Below, piece after piece: positions 1-9,121 of a DNA stretch of 64,000 nucleotides. The stretch's first letter is position 1; the number at the start of each line of letters is the position of its first letter. The DNA comes from Clostridium omnivorum (GTDB taxonomy: Bacteria > Bacillota > Clostridia > Clostridiales > Clostridiaceae), in NCBI RefSeq assembly GCF_026012015.1, contig NZ_BRXR01000001.1:2050001-2114000 (forward strand), read 5' to 3'. The notes below the pieces were generated by a model. That model saw nothing but the letters and a program-made list of their open reading frames with translations. It did not search any database and was not told the origin of the DNA. Position numbers and translations under genes: made by a program.

Positions 1-1053
<1,053 letters not shown>

Positions 1054-1170
1054 AAATATTCTTAATCTGTTCAGTCTTGAGAGAATAACATTCTCTTAAA
1101 GGAAACTCGCTCAACAGAGTTGAGGAGTACTGATTAGTTAGCAAAATCGAAGATTTTGACTAATCATGTA

Positions 1171-1288
1171 TCTGGTGGTAATGGCAAGAAGGTAACACCC
1201 GTTCCCATTCCGAACACGAAGGTTAAGCTTCTTAGCGCCGATGGTACTGCAGGGGAGGCCCTGTGGAAGAGTAGGACGCTGCCAGGTT
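1171..1288 (+). rRNA. 5S ribosomal RNA
   Basis: Starts TCTGGTGGTAATGGC and ends GACGCTGCCAGGTTA, with complementary ends and the conserved 'CCGAACACGAAGGTTAAG' type core. It lies 117 bases after the 23S end, normal for a clostridial 16S-23S-5S operon. The end is uncertain by one or two bases. Confidence 0.96.
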
Positions 1289-1292
1289 AAAA

Positions 1293-1370
1293 TGGATCTT
1301 TAGCTCAGTTGGTTAGAGCAACCGGCTCATAACCGGTTGGTCCGGGGTTCGAGTCCCTGAAGGTCCACCA
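1293..1370 (+). tRNA. tRNA-Met (anticodon CAT)
   Basis: Full cloverleaf with a 7-bp acceptor stem (TGGATCT/AGGTCCA) and an encoded CCA end. The anticodon loop CTCATAA gives CAT. It lacks the initiator-type features, so it is elongator tRNA-Met or, less likely, the tRNA-Ile that is lysidine-modified at CAT. It is the first tRNA behind the 5S gene. Confidence 0.93.
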
Positions 1371-1373
1371 TAC

Positions 1374-1449
1374 GGGGGTATAGCTCAGTTGGGAGAGCAT
1401 CTGCCTTGCACGCAGAGGGTCAAGAGTTCGAGTCTCTTTATCTCCACCA
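1374..1449 (+). tRNA. tRNA-Ala (anticodon TGC)
   Basis: Cloverleaf with acceptor GGGGGTA/TATCTCC, anticodon loop CTTGCAC and encoded CCA. It lies three bases after tRNA-Met, so the two are probably processed from the rRNA operon transcript. Confidence 0.96.
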
Positions 1450-1453
1450 TATA

Positions 1454-1478
1454 ACAGTCCGAAAGGGCTGTTTTTTTA
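1454..1478 (+). terminator. Terminator of the rRNA-tRNA operon
   Basis: Hairpin ACAGTCC-GAAA-GGGCTGT (7 bp, GNRA-type tetraloop) followed by a run of T. It begins five bases after tRNA-Ala. Confidence 0.93.
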
Positions 1479-1517
1479 TTTTACTTTGTTTTCTTATTTA
1501 AATTTAATGTAATTATA

Positions 1518-1545
1518 AAGCAGACGATAAGTCTGCTTTTTTTTA
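1518..1545 (+). terminator. Second tandem terminator
   Basis: Hairpin AAGCAGAC-GATAA-GTCTGCTT followed by eight or more T. A backup terminator for the strong rRNA operon. The sequence from here to the liv operon (1546-1805) is AT-rich with no gene; only an imperfect inverted repeat ACTGCAG/CTGTAGT near 1763-1799 stands out, possibly an operator or leader hairpin. Confidence 0.88.
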
Positions 1546-1823
1546 TTATTAAGAAGTACAAATATAATATATTAAAAATAAATCATAGAAAAAGACATTG
1601 TTATGGAAAAGAAAATAGAAATTTAGTTTTAAAAGACCATAGCGATTAATAGTATATTATATATAAAGTTATAAAGTGAATATAGTTTTTATTCAAAGAG
1701 TAAATGCAGTAACAGATATAAATAAATAGTGTATTATTTTTTAATTGCTTTTTTATAATTAAAACTGCAGTAATGGCGTTTAAGCTACTAGCTGTAGTTA
1801 AAATAAATAAAGGGGGAAAAAAC

Positions 1824-2993
1824 ATGAAAAAGAAGCTTTCAATAATTTTAACTGTTTTTCTGATTTCATCTATAGCTTTTACTGGATGTACTAAAAAGGA
1901 TGAAGGAACAACAAGTACAGCTAGCTCTGATGTTATAAAAATTGGAGTATTTGAACCAATAACAGGAGCTAATGCAGCAGGTGGGGCACTAGAGGTAGAG
2001 GGAGTTAAACTTGCTAATAAGATGTATCCTGAGGTGCTTGGAAAAAAAGTTGAGCTAGTAGTAGTAGATAATAAGTCAGATAAAGTAGAAGCTGCTAGTG
2101 CTGCAGCTAGATTAGTTGAAAAAGAAAAGGTATCTGCAATTATAGGAAGCTGGGGAAGTTCTTTATCTATGGCAGCAGGAGATATAGTAAAAAAGGGAAA
2201 AGTTCCGGCAGTAGGAGCGTCATGTACAAACCCATTAGTTACAAAAGGAAATGATTTTTACTTTAGAGTATGTTTTATAGATCCATTCCAGGGTACTGTT
2301 ATGGCAAATTACGCTTATGGAAAGTTAAATGCTAAAAAAGCAGCTATAGTAGAGGAAGTATCTAATGATTATGCGGTAGGTCTTTCAAAGTTTTTTACAG
2401 ACTCATTCAAAAAACTAACTGGAGATGATAACTGTATAGTAGCAGTGTCAAATTACAATACAGGAGATCAAGATTTTACGGCTCAATTAACAAACATTAA
2501 CGCTAAAAATCCAGATATTATTTTTGCACCTGGTAATTTTACAGAGTCAGCTCTACTAATAAAACAAGCAAGACAACTTGGAATAAAAACTCCTATTATA
2601 GGTGGAGATACATGGGAGACTCCAGAGTTTATAGATATTGGTAAAGACGCAGTTGAAGGGGCTGTATTTTCAACTTTCTTTACATCAGAAAAGCCAATAA
2701 CAAAGGAATCAGAAAAATTTTTAGAAGCATATAGAAAGCAGTATAATAAGGAACCAGCAGCAGTTACTGCTCTATCTTATGATGCCTATATATTAATTTT
2801 AGATGCAATTAAAAGAGCTAATAGTTCAGACCCAGTAAAAATACAAGAACAATTAGCTAAGACTAAGGGCTTTGAAGGGGCTGCAGGTATTATAACTCTT
2901 GATGAGAATGGAGATGCAGTTAAAAATGCTGTTATAAAGGTAGTTAAGAATGGTAAGTTCACATATTTAGATACTATCGAACCTCAAAAATAA
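1824..2993 (+). CDS. livJ: Branched-chain amino-acid ABC transporter, substrate-binding lipoprotein
   Basis: Extracytoplasmic receptor of a LIV-type importer for leucine, isoleucine and valine or related amino acids. The 389-residue product begins with a lipoprotein signal peptide (basic MKKK, hydrophobic core) and a lipobox ending in G-C22, so it should be diacylated and membrane-anchored. The mature part is a Peripla_BP_6-type protein: 'IKIGVFEPITGANAAGG' at its start and a periplasmic-binding fold to the end. The start at 1824 was chosen over an upstream in-frame ATG at 1773 because AAAGGGGG lies 6-12 bases before it and it gives a proper signal peptide. First gene of a five-gene operon. 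Substrate specificity cannot be read from sequence. Confidence 0.93.
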   Translation: MKKKLSIILTVFLISSIAFTGCTKKDEGTTSTASSDVIKIGVFEPITGANAAGGALEVEGVKLANKMYPEVLGKKVELVVVDNKSDKVEAASAAARLVEKEKVSAIIGSWGSSLSMAAGDIVKKGKVPAVGASCTNPLVTKGNDFYFRVCFIDPFQGTVMANYAYGKLNAKKAAIVEEVSNDYAVGLSKFFTDSFKKLTGDDNCIVAVSNYNTGDQDFTAQLTNINAKNPDIIFAPGNFTESALLIKQARQLGIKTPIIGGDTWETPEFIDIGKDAVEGAVFSTFFTSEKPITKESEKFLEAYRKQYNKEPAAVTALSYDAYILILDAIKRANSSDPVKIQEQLAKTKGFEGAAGIITLDENGDAVKNAVIKVVKNGKFTYLDTIEPQK

Positions 2994-3005
2994 TAGTTTT
3001 TAAAA

Positions 3006-3043
3006 TTTGATATAATTCCAGTTTTTACTGGAATTATATCAAA
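3006..3043 (+). terminator. 17-bp perfect hairpin between livJ and livH
   Basis: TTTGATATAATTCCAGT, loop TTTT, then its exact complement. No run of T follows, so it is more likely a 3' stabiliser or partial terminator that lets the binding protein be made in excess over the membrane components, a common arrangement in ABC import operons. Confidence 0.75.
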
Positions 3044-3066
3044 CTAAATTTATGGGTGGTGAGAAT

Positions 3067-3960
3067 ATGAGCTTTGAAATGTTTTTACAACATCTTACTA
3101 ATGGAATATCCCTAGGCAGCTTATATGCACTTATTGCAATTGGTTACACCATGGTATATGGGATACTGAGACTTATAAATTTTGCTCATGGAGATATATT
3201 TATGATGGCTACATACTTTGCCTTTTTTGGTGTTGTTAGTTTTAGTATGCCTTGGTATGTATCATTTATTGCGGCTATAATTCTTACAAGTGTGTTTGGA
3301 ATGATGGTAGAGGTATCAGCTTATAGGCCATTAAGAGATGCACCTAAAATATCTATACTTATATCAGCTATAGGTGCTTCATTTCTTATAGAAAATGTAG
3401 CTATTGTACTATTTGGGGGGAGGCCAAAGGCATTTCCTCAGCCAAAATTATTTACCCAAGTAGTGAAAATAGGAAGTGTTTCATTACAAAGGCTTACATT
3501 TATAATTCCAGTAGTAACTATATTGCTTTTGTTATTCTTAGTTTATTTAATAAATCATACAAAAAGTGGGATGGCTATGAGAGCAGTATCTAAAGACCAT
3601 GAAACTGCTAGGCTTATGGGGGTAGATGTGAATAAAATAATATCCTTAACCTTTGGAATAGGTTCTGCACTTGCAGCTGTTGGAGGTATGATGTGGGGAT
3701 TAAAATTTCCGCAGATTGCTCCACTAATGGGAATTATACCAGGATTAAAGTGTTTTATTGCTGCAGTAATTGGTGGAATAGGAAATATAACAGGAGCAGT
3801 AATTGGAGGATTTATTTTAGGAATTGGTGAAATTATGTTAGTTGCCTTTCTTCCAGGATTAACGGGGTATAGAGATGCATTTGCATTTATAGTGCTTATA
3901 TTAATTTTATTAATTAAACCTACTGGAATAATGGGCGAAAAAATATCAGAGAAGGTGTAG
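3067..3960 (+). CDS. livH: Branched-chain amino-acid ABC transporter permease LivH
   Basis: Membrane permease of the LIV importer (BPD_transp_2 family), 297 residues and about eight hydrophobic segments. Family signatures are visible: 'GYTMVYGILRLINFAHGDIFM' split around residues 25-45, and 'AMRAVSKDHETARLMGVDV' in the cytoplasmic coupling loop. The start at 3067 is preceded by GGGTGGTGAG; an in-frame ATG at 3052 overlaps that ribosome site and is less likely. It follows the hairpin behind livJ and runs into livM after three bases, so it pairs with LivM as the heterodimeric pore. Confidence 0.94.
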   Translation: MSFEMFLQHLTNGISLGSLYALIAIGYTMVYGILRLINFAHGDIFMMATYFAFFGVVSFSMPWYVSFIAAIILTSVFGMMVEVSAYRPLRDAPKISILISAIGASFLIENVAIVLFGGRPKAFPQPKLFTQVVKIGSVSLQRLTFIIPVVTILLLLFLVYLINHTKSGMAMRAVSKDHETARLMGVDVNKIISLTFGIGSALAAVGGMMWGLKFPQIAPLMGIIPGLKCFIAAVIGGIGNITGAVIGGFILGIGEIMLVAFLPGLTGYRDAFAFIVLILILLIKPTGIMGEKISEKV

Positions 3961-3963
3961 GCT

Positions 3964-5013
3964 ATGAAGAAAAGAAATATGATTTTAAATGCAATTTCTA
4001 TTTTGCTTTTATTAGCTTTTCTTATTTATGCAAATAATAACTTAGATGCATATAAGGTTAGAATATTAAACCTCTGTGCTATATATGTGGTATTAGGGTT
4101 AAGCATGAATTTAATTAATGGGTTTACGGGACAATTCTCACTTGGGCATGCCGGTTTTATGGCAGTTGGTGCTTATACTACAGCAATTCTTACTATGCCT
4201 CAGGCCGTAAAAACTCAAAATTTTTTTATGGTGCCAATGATTAGACCACTAGATTCAATTACCATGCCATTTTTTCCAGCACTACTAATAGCCGGAATAT
4301 TATCTGCTTTTGTGGCATTTTTAATTGGAGCACCTGCGTTAAGACTTAAAGGTGATTACCTAGCAATAGCAACTTTAGGCTTTGCTGAAATAATAAGGGT
4401 TATATTTACAAATACTCAAAGTATTACAAATGGTGCTCTTGGATTAAAAGGGATTCCTAATACAACAAATCTTTGGTGGAGCTTTGGAATTGCCTTTTTT
4501 ACCGTGGTATTTATGGCGCTATTAATAAACAGTAGTTATGGTCGAGCGCTAAAAGCAATTAGAGAAGATGAAGTTGCCGCAGAAAGCATGGGCATAAACC
4601 TATTTAAACATAAAGTACTATCCTTTATTATAGGTGCATTTTTTGCTGGTATTGGAGGAGGTCTTTTAGGTAACTTGCTTGGAACTATTGATCCACTTAT
4701 GTTTAGATTCTTACTTACATTTAACATACTTCTAATAATAGTTTTAGGAGGAATGGGCAGTATCACAGGAACAATTATATCTGCATTTATTGTAACTATA
4801 GCAGGTGAAGCTTTAAGATTCTTAGATGAATCAATTAATCTAGGGTTTGTAGTTATTCCAGGAAAAGCTGGGCTTAGAATGGTTATATTTTCTATGCTGC
4901 TTATGCTTGTAGTTATATTCTATAGAAATGGAATTATGGGTACAAATGAGTTTAGCTGGGATAGGATTATAGCGAGATTTACTAGAAAACCTCTTAAAAA
5001 GGAGGGAGAATAA
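3964..5013 (+). CDS. livM: Branched-chain amino-acid ABC transporter permease LivM
   Basis: Second permease subunit, 349 residues, about nine membrane segments. 'GLSMNLINGFTGQFSLGHAGF' (around residues 44-64, quoted here as the family signature region) and 'ALKAIREDEVAAESMGIN' are typical of LivM. It starts three bases after livH stops, and its TAA overlaps the ATG of the next ATPase gene by one base, indicating translational coupling. Confidence 0.94.
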   Translation: MKKRNMILNAISILLLLAFLIYANNNLDAYKVRILNLCAIYVVLGLSMNLINGFTGQFSLGHAGFMAVGAYTTAILTMPQAVKTQNFFMVPMIRPLDSITMPFFPALLIAGILSAFVAFLIGAPALRLKGDYLAIATLGFAEIIRVIFTNTQSITNGALGLKGIPNTTNLWWSFGIAFFTVVFMALLINSSYGRALKAIREDEVAAESMGINLFKHKVLSFIIGAFFAGIGGGLLGNLLGTIDPLMFRFLLTFNILLIIVLGGMGSITGTIISAFIVTIAGEALRFLDESINLGFVVIPGKAGLRMVIFSMLLMLVVIFYRNGIMGTNEFSWDRIIARFTRKPLKKEGE

Positions 5014-5786
5014 TGACTGTATTAAGAACTGATAATATAACCATGCAATTTGGCGGGTTAACTGCTGTTAAGGATTTTAACTTGACTTTAAATAAAGGCG
5101 AAATAGTTGCATTGATAGGGCCTAATGGGGCAGGAAAGACAACTGCATTTAATATGATAACAGGAGTTTATAAGCCAACAAAGGGTACTATCTACTATAA
5201 TGAAAAAGATATTACAGGGACTAGATCTGATGTAATAACAAAGATTGGCATTGCAAGAACCTTTCAAAATATTAGATTGTTTAAAGATTTAAGTGTACTT
5301 GATAATGTGCTTATAGCAAATCATCTACATATTAAGTCTAATTTTCTAGAGGCTACTTTTAGGCTGCCACGATATATGAGAGAAGAAAGAAATATGCTTA
5401 AAAAGTCATTAGAACTTCTTGATATAGTTGGATTAAGTAATATGAAGAATGAAAAATCAAGTTCATTACCTTATGGAAAGCAAAGGAGGCTTGAAATAGC
5501 TAGGGCTTTGGCTACAAATCCACAGATTCTTCTTTTAGACGAGCCAGCAGCAGGAATGAATCCAAAAGAAACTGAAGATTTAACTGCATTTATAAAGGAT
5601 ATTAGAAATGAGTTTGATTTAACTGTATTTATGATAGAACATCATATGCAGGTGGTTATGGATATATCAGATAGAATATATGTATTTGATTATGGAATTA
5701 CTATTGCTGAGGGCAGTCCTAGTGAGATTCAATCAAATCAAAGAGTTATAGAGGCCTATCTGGGGGTGAACGAAGAAGATGCTTAA
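5013..5786 (+). CDS. livG: Branched-chain amino-acid ABC transporter ATPase LivG
   Basis: Cytoplasmic ATPase that powers the importer, 257 residues. Walker A 'GPNGAGKTT' near residue 36, Walker B 'ILLLDEPAAGMNP' with the LivG-typical AAGMNP, and the LivG-type signature 'LPYGKQRRLEIARAL' in place of LSGGQ. Ribosome site AAGGAGGGAG precedes the start. The next gene begins eight bases before it ends. Works as a heterodimer with LivF. Confidence 0.95.
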   Translation: MTVLRTDNITMQFGGLTAVKDFNLTLNKGEIVALIGPNGAGKTTAFNMITGVYKPTKGTIYYNEKDITGTRSDVITKIGIARTFQNIRLFKDLSVLDNVLIANHLHIKSNFLEATFRLPRYMREERNMLKKSLELLDIVGLSNMKNEKSSSLPYGKQRRLEIARALATNPQILLLDEPAAGMNPKETEDLTAFIKDIRNEFDLTVFMIEHHMQVVMDISDRIYVFDYGITIAEGSPSEIQSNQRVIEAYLGVNEEDA

Positions 5787-6495
5787 GGTAGATAATTTAG
5801 TGGTTTCATATGGTGGGATTGAAGCATTAAAAGGAGTAAGCTTTGAAGTTGAAGAGGGGAAGATTGTTTCATTAGTTGGTGCGAATGGAGCTGGTAAAAG
5901 CACTATTTTGAGAACAGTTGTTGGTCTTGTAAAACCTAAGAGTGGGGAGATAGTTTACAATAATAAAAACTTACTTCAACAAAAGACAAGGGATATGGTG
6001 AAGGAAGGTATTGTATTAGTTCCTGAAGGAAGACGGGTATTTGCAAATCTTAGTGTTATTGAGAATTTAAAGATAGGTGCTTATTTTAGAAAAGATGAGA
6101 AAAATATAAAAGATGATATAGAATGGGTATATAATTTGTTTCCAAGATTAAAAGAAAGAAGTTGGCAGTCAGCAGGTACTCTCTCTGGTGGGGAGCAGCA
6201 AATGTTAGCAGTCGGTAGAGCGCTTATGTCAAAACCTAAGCTTTTAATGATGGATGAACCATCTTTAGGATTGGCTCCATTAGTTGTAAAGGATATATTT
6301 AGTATTATTAAAGAAATACACAAACAGGGAGTAACTATATTACTAATTGAGCAAAACGCAAATGCAGCCCTCCACATTGCAGATATTGCTTATGTTATAG
6401 AAACAGGAAGAATAACTTTAAAGGGGACTGGTAAAGAACTTCTTATAAATGAAGAAGTTAAAAAGGCATATCTAGGGCAGAGTGCGAAAAGTTAG
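5779..6495 (+). CDS. livF: Branched-chain amino-acid ABC transporter ATPase LivF
   Basis: Second ATPase, 238 residues. Walker A 'GANGAGKST', signature 'LSGGEQQML', Walker B 'LLMMDEPSLGLAP' and the LivF-typical 'VPEGRRVFANLSVIENL'. It overlaps livG by eight bases, and a strong terminator follows. Last gene of the liv operon. Confidence 0.95.
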   Translation: MLKVDNLVVSYGGIEALKGVSFEVEEGKIVSLVGANGAGKSTILRTVVGLVKPKSGEIVYNNKNLLQQKTRDMVKEGIVLVPEGRRVFANLSVIENLKIGAYFRKDEKNIKDDIEWVYNLFPRLKERSWQSAGTLSGGEQQMLAVGRALMSKPKLLMMDEPSLGLAPLVVKDIFSIIKEIHKQGVTILLIEQNANAALHIADIAYVIETGRITLKGTGKELLINEEVKKAYLGQSAKS

Positions 6496-6501
6496 GAATA
6501 G

Positions 6502-6537
6502 AGCTAGCAGAATTTAAACTGCTAGCTTTATTTTTTA
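6502..6537 (+). terminator. Terminator of the liv operon
   Basis: Hairpin AGCTAGCAG / CTGCTAGCT with an 8-base loop, followed by TTATTTTTT. It starts seven bases after the livF stop codon. Confidence 0.9.
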
Positions 6538-6697
6538 GAATGGCTTTCTTTTTAAGAAATTATATTATTTATTAAGAAGGTTTTAAGCTATTTAGGCATA
6601 TGTATACGAATTTAATTATAAATATAATGTATAGGGCTTTATATTTAAGAAATTTCATTAATATAGGCCTATATTTATAAAAAAGGGAGGTATATTT

Positions 6698-7366
6698 ATG
6701 ATTAAACTGTTAGGTATTTTAATTATTTTAGTTGGCTTTATTTTAAAACTAGATACCATAGCTGTAGTTGTGGTGGCTGGCATTACAACTGGTTTAGTTT
6801 CTGGAATGTCTTTTAATGAAATTATGACGGTATTAGGAAAGGCTTTTGTTGAGAATAGGTATATGTCGTTATTTATTATCTCTCTTCCTGTTATAGGAAT
6901 ACTGGAAAGGTATGGCTTAAGAGAAAGAGCTGCATATTTGATTGGCAAAATTAAGTCAGCTACGGTGGGAAGACTTACAAGTTTATACTTAGTTATTAGA
7001 ACCTTGGCAGCTATGTTCAGCATAAGAATAGGTGGACATGTTCAATTTATAAGACCTTTAATACTTCCTATGGCACAAGGTGCTGCTAAATCAAGATATG
7101 AAAATATTGATGAAGAGGATGAGGAGGCAGTAAAAGGCTTAGAGGCTGCAGTTGAAAATTATGGTAACTTTTATGGACAAAACTTTTTTGTGGCTTCTGG
7201 CGGAGTACTTTTAATAGTAGGTGTTTTGAAAGAACTTAAATATAATGTAGAGGCATTAGATATAGCAAAGGCTTCACTACCAATAGCTATAATAATTATG
7301 GTTGTTGGAACATTGCAGTTTTTATATTATGACAAGAAATTTGATAAGAAATACAGGAATAAATAA
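6698..7366 (+). CDS. DUF969 family membrane protein, probable transporter half
   Basis: A 222-residue integral membrane protein recognised as DUF969 by its N-terminal 'LIILVGFILKLDTIAVVVVAG', the segment 'GLRERAAYLIGKIKSATVGR' and 'RIGGHVQFIRPLILPMAQGAA'. It has several hydrophobic helices around a charged cytoplasmic stretch (EDEEAVKGLEAAVENYGNFYGQN). AAAGGGAGG precedes the start. It is followed by the DUF979 gene after 19 bases and then by pyroglutamyl peptidase. Family function is not experimentally clear to me; the neighbourhood suggests that DUF969 and DUF979 form a two-part carrier for pyroglutamate or pyroglutamyl peptides (inference). Confidence 0.85.
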   Translation: MIKLLGILIILVGFILKLDTIAVVVVAGITTGLVSGMSFNEIMTVLGKAFVENRYMSLFIISLPVIGILERYGLRERAAYLIGKIKSATVGRLTSLYLVIRTLAAMFSIRIGGHVQFIRPLILPMAQGAAKSRYENIDEEDEEAVKGLEAAVENYGNFYGQNFFVASGGVLLIVGVLKELKYNVEALDIAKASLPIAIIIMVVGTLQFLYYDKKFDKKYRNK

Positions 7367-7385
7367 TGTATGGAGGTGAGATATA

Positions 7386-8342
7386 ATGCTTAAAAATTCT
7401 TTAACTGAATTACTATATGTATTATGTGGACTAGTTTGCTTTTATTCTGTATATGCCACATTAAAAGATAAAAAACACCCTTCAAGAATTGCTACAGCAC
7501 TATTTTGGGGTCTACTGGGTATCATATTTACCTTTAGCAGAATCGGTCTATTATGGGGTAATAAAAATATTTTTATAAAGGATATATATATAGGATATGC
7601 AATTTTAGTATTAACATTATTATCAGCTTCAAAGAAAGTTAAAATTGGTAAGTTTAAAGAATCTACAGAAGAATTTAAAAAGGCTGCTTCTGAAAAGGTT
7701 GGCAATAGTATATTTATACCTGCATTAACTCTTGCTATAGTTACCTTTGCAGTTGCGCAAATATGGACAAAACAATTAGGATCATTAGTTGCACTTGGAA
7801 TAGCTGCAGTAGTTTCTGCTATTTTAGCACTAGTTATTACAAAAGGAAAATCTAGTGATATGGCAGAAGACGGCAGAAGGCTCTTAGAAATTGTTGGACC
7901 AGTTAACATACTTCCTCAGCTCCTTGCAGCTCTAGGTGCTTTATTTACAGCTGCTGGTGTAGGTACTGTAATATCAAATGGCATAAAAGGGGTTATTCCT
8001 CAAGGAAATATACTTATGGGAGTTATAGCATATTGCGTAGGTATGGCTTTATTTACAATGATAATGGGAAATGCATTTGCTGCGTTTGCTGTAATTACAG
8101 CAGGCATAGGGGTACCATTTGTAATAGCACTTGGCGGTAATCCAGTAGTTGTTGCTGCATTAGGATTAACTGCAGGTTACTGTGGAACTTTACTCACACC
8201 AATGGCTGCTAATTTTAATATAGTTCCTACTGCAATACTTGAAATGAAGGATAAGAGATATGGTGTAATAAAGTATCAGGCTCCAGTGGCACTTATAATG
8301 CTGACAATACATATAGTTTTGATGTATGTTTGGGCATTTTAG
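7386..8342 (+). CDS. DUF979 family membrane protein, probable transporter half
   Basis: A 318-residue polytopic membrane protein with about nine hydrophobic segments, matching DUF979: 'LLYVLCGLVCFYSVYATLKD' at the start, 'RLLEIVGPVNILPQLLAALGALF' in the centre and 'GLTAGYCGTLLTPMAANFNI' near the end. The last two look like re-entrant or substrate-pathway segments of a secondary transporter. TGGAGGTGAG precedes the start. Always-together pairing with DUF969, and pcp next door, argue for one functional unit. Confidence 0.85.
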   Translation: MLKNSLTELLYVLCGLVCFYSVYATLKDKKHPSRIATALFWGLLGIIFTFSRIGLLWGNKNIFIKDIYIGYAILVLTLLSASKKVKIGKFKESTEEFKKAASEKVGNSIFIPALTLAIVTFAVAQIWTKQLGSLVALGIAAVVSAILALVITKGKSSDMAEDGRRLLEIVGPVNILPQLLAALGALFTAAGVGTVISNGIKGVIPQGNILMGVIAYCVGMALFTMIMGNAFAAFAVITAGIGVPFVIALGGNPVVVAALGLTAGYCGTLLTPMAANFNIVPTAILEMKDKRYGVIKYQAPVALIMLTIHIVLMYVWAF

Positions 8343-8349
8343 ATATTTT

Positions 8350-8379
8350 AGTATAGGACTTTTAATTAGGTCCTATACT
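8350..8379 (+). terminator. Hairpin between DUF979 gene and pcp
   Basis: AGTATAGGAC / GTCCTATACT with a 10-base loop, then an AT-rich tail with TTTTTT about ten bases later. A weak terminator or attenuator, so pcp may be expressed below the transporter genes. Confidence 0.6.
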
Positions 8380-8422
8380 TTAAAATTTTTTATAGAATCT
8401 AGTAGTTTTGGAGGGCAGAAAA

Positions 8423-9064
8423 ATGAAAATATTAGTTACTGGTTTTGATCCTTTTGGAGGAGAAAAGGTAAATCCAGCATTTGAAGTTATAAAAAAATTA
8501 AAGGATAATATTGAAGGGGCAGAGATAGTAAAGTTACAAGTACCAACAGCCTTTTATAGCTCTGTAAACAAGACTGTTGAGAAGATAGAAGAAATAAAAC
8601 CAGATGTAGTATTAATGATTGGGCAGGCTGGTGGAAGGTTTGATGTTACAGTAGAGAGAATAGCTATAAATTTAGATGATGCCAGAATACCAGACAACGA
8701 AGGTAATCAGCCTATAGATAAGCTAGTAGACGAAGAAGGGCTTACAGCTTATTTTGCAACTTTACCTATAAAAGCAATTGTAAATAGAATTAAGGAAAAA
8801 AATATACCTGCAAGTGTATCAAATAGTGCTGGTACATATGTGTGCAATCATTTAATGTACGGTGTTTTAAATCATATCTATAAGAATAAATTAAATATAA
8901 AAGCTGGGTTTATACATATACCTTTTTTATTGGAGCAAGTTTTAAATAAACCTAATGTGCCTGCAATGACACTAGATAGCATGGTTACTGCTATAGAATC
9001 TGCAATAGAAGTAATTGCAAGGAATGAAGAAGAAGTAAAAGTAATAGGTGGAGTTATTTGCTAG
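8423..9064 (+). CDS. pcp: Pyroglutamyl-peptidase I (pyrrolidone-carboxylate peptidase)
   Basis: Cytoplasmic cysteine peptidase (family C15) that removes N-terminal 5-oxoproline from peptides. 213 residues, the usual length. The N-terminal 'ILVTGFDPFGGEKVNPA' is diagnostic. The catalytic triad is present: Glu in 'DVTVERIAINLDDARIPDN', Cys in 'SNSAGTYVCNHLMYG' and His in 'AGFIHIPFLLEQ'. The ATG at 8423 follows GGAGGGC; an upstream TTG at 8408 overlaps that site. Third gene of the DUF969-DUF979-pcp group, which makes uptake and trimming of pyroglutamyl peptides a reasonable joint role. Confidence 0.95.
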   Translation: MKILVTGFDPFGGEKVNPAFEVIKKLKDNIEGAEIVKLQVPTAFYSSVNKTVEKIEEIKPDVVLMIGQAGGRFDVTVERIAINLDDARIPDNEGNQPIDKLVDEEGLTAYFATLPIKAIVNRIKEKNIPASVSNSAGTYVCNHLMYGVLNHIYKNKLNIKAGFIHIPFLLEQVLNKPNVPAMTLDSMVTAIESAIEVIARNEEEVKVIGGVIC

Positions 9065-9069
9065 TATAA

Positions 9070-9117
9070 AAGCTAACCCTTAAAGTATAGTAATACAGCT
9101 ACTTTAAGGGTTAGCTT
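9070..9117. terminator. Bidirectional terminator between pcp and the MFS gene
   Basis: An 18-bp perfect inverted repeat, AAGCTAACCCTTAAAGTA and its complement, with a 12-base loop between two converging genes. Confidence 0.85.
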
Positions 9118-9121
9118 ATGT

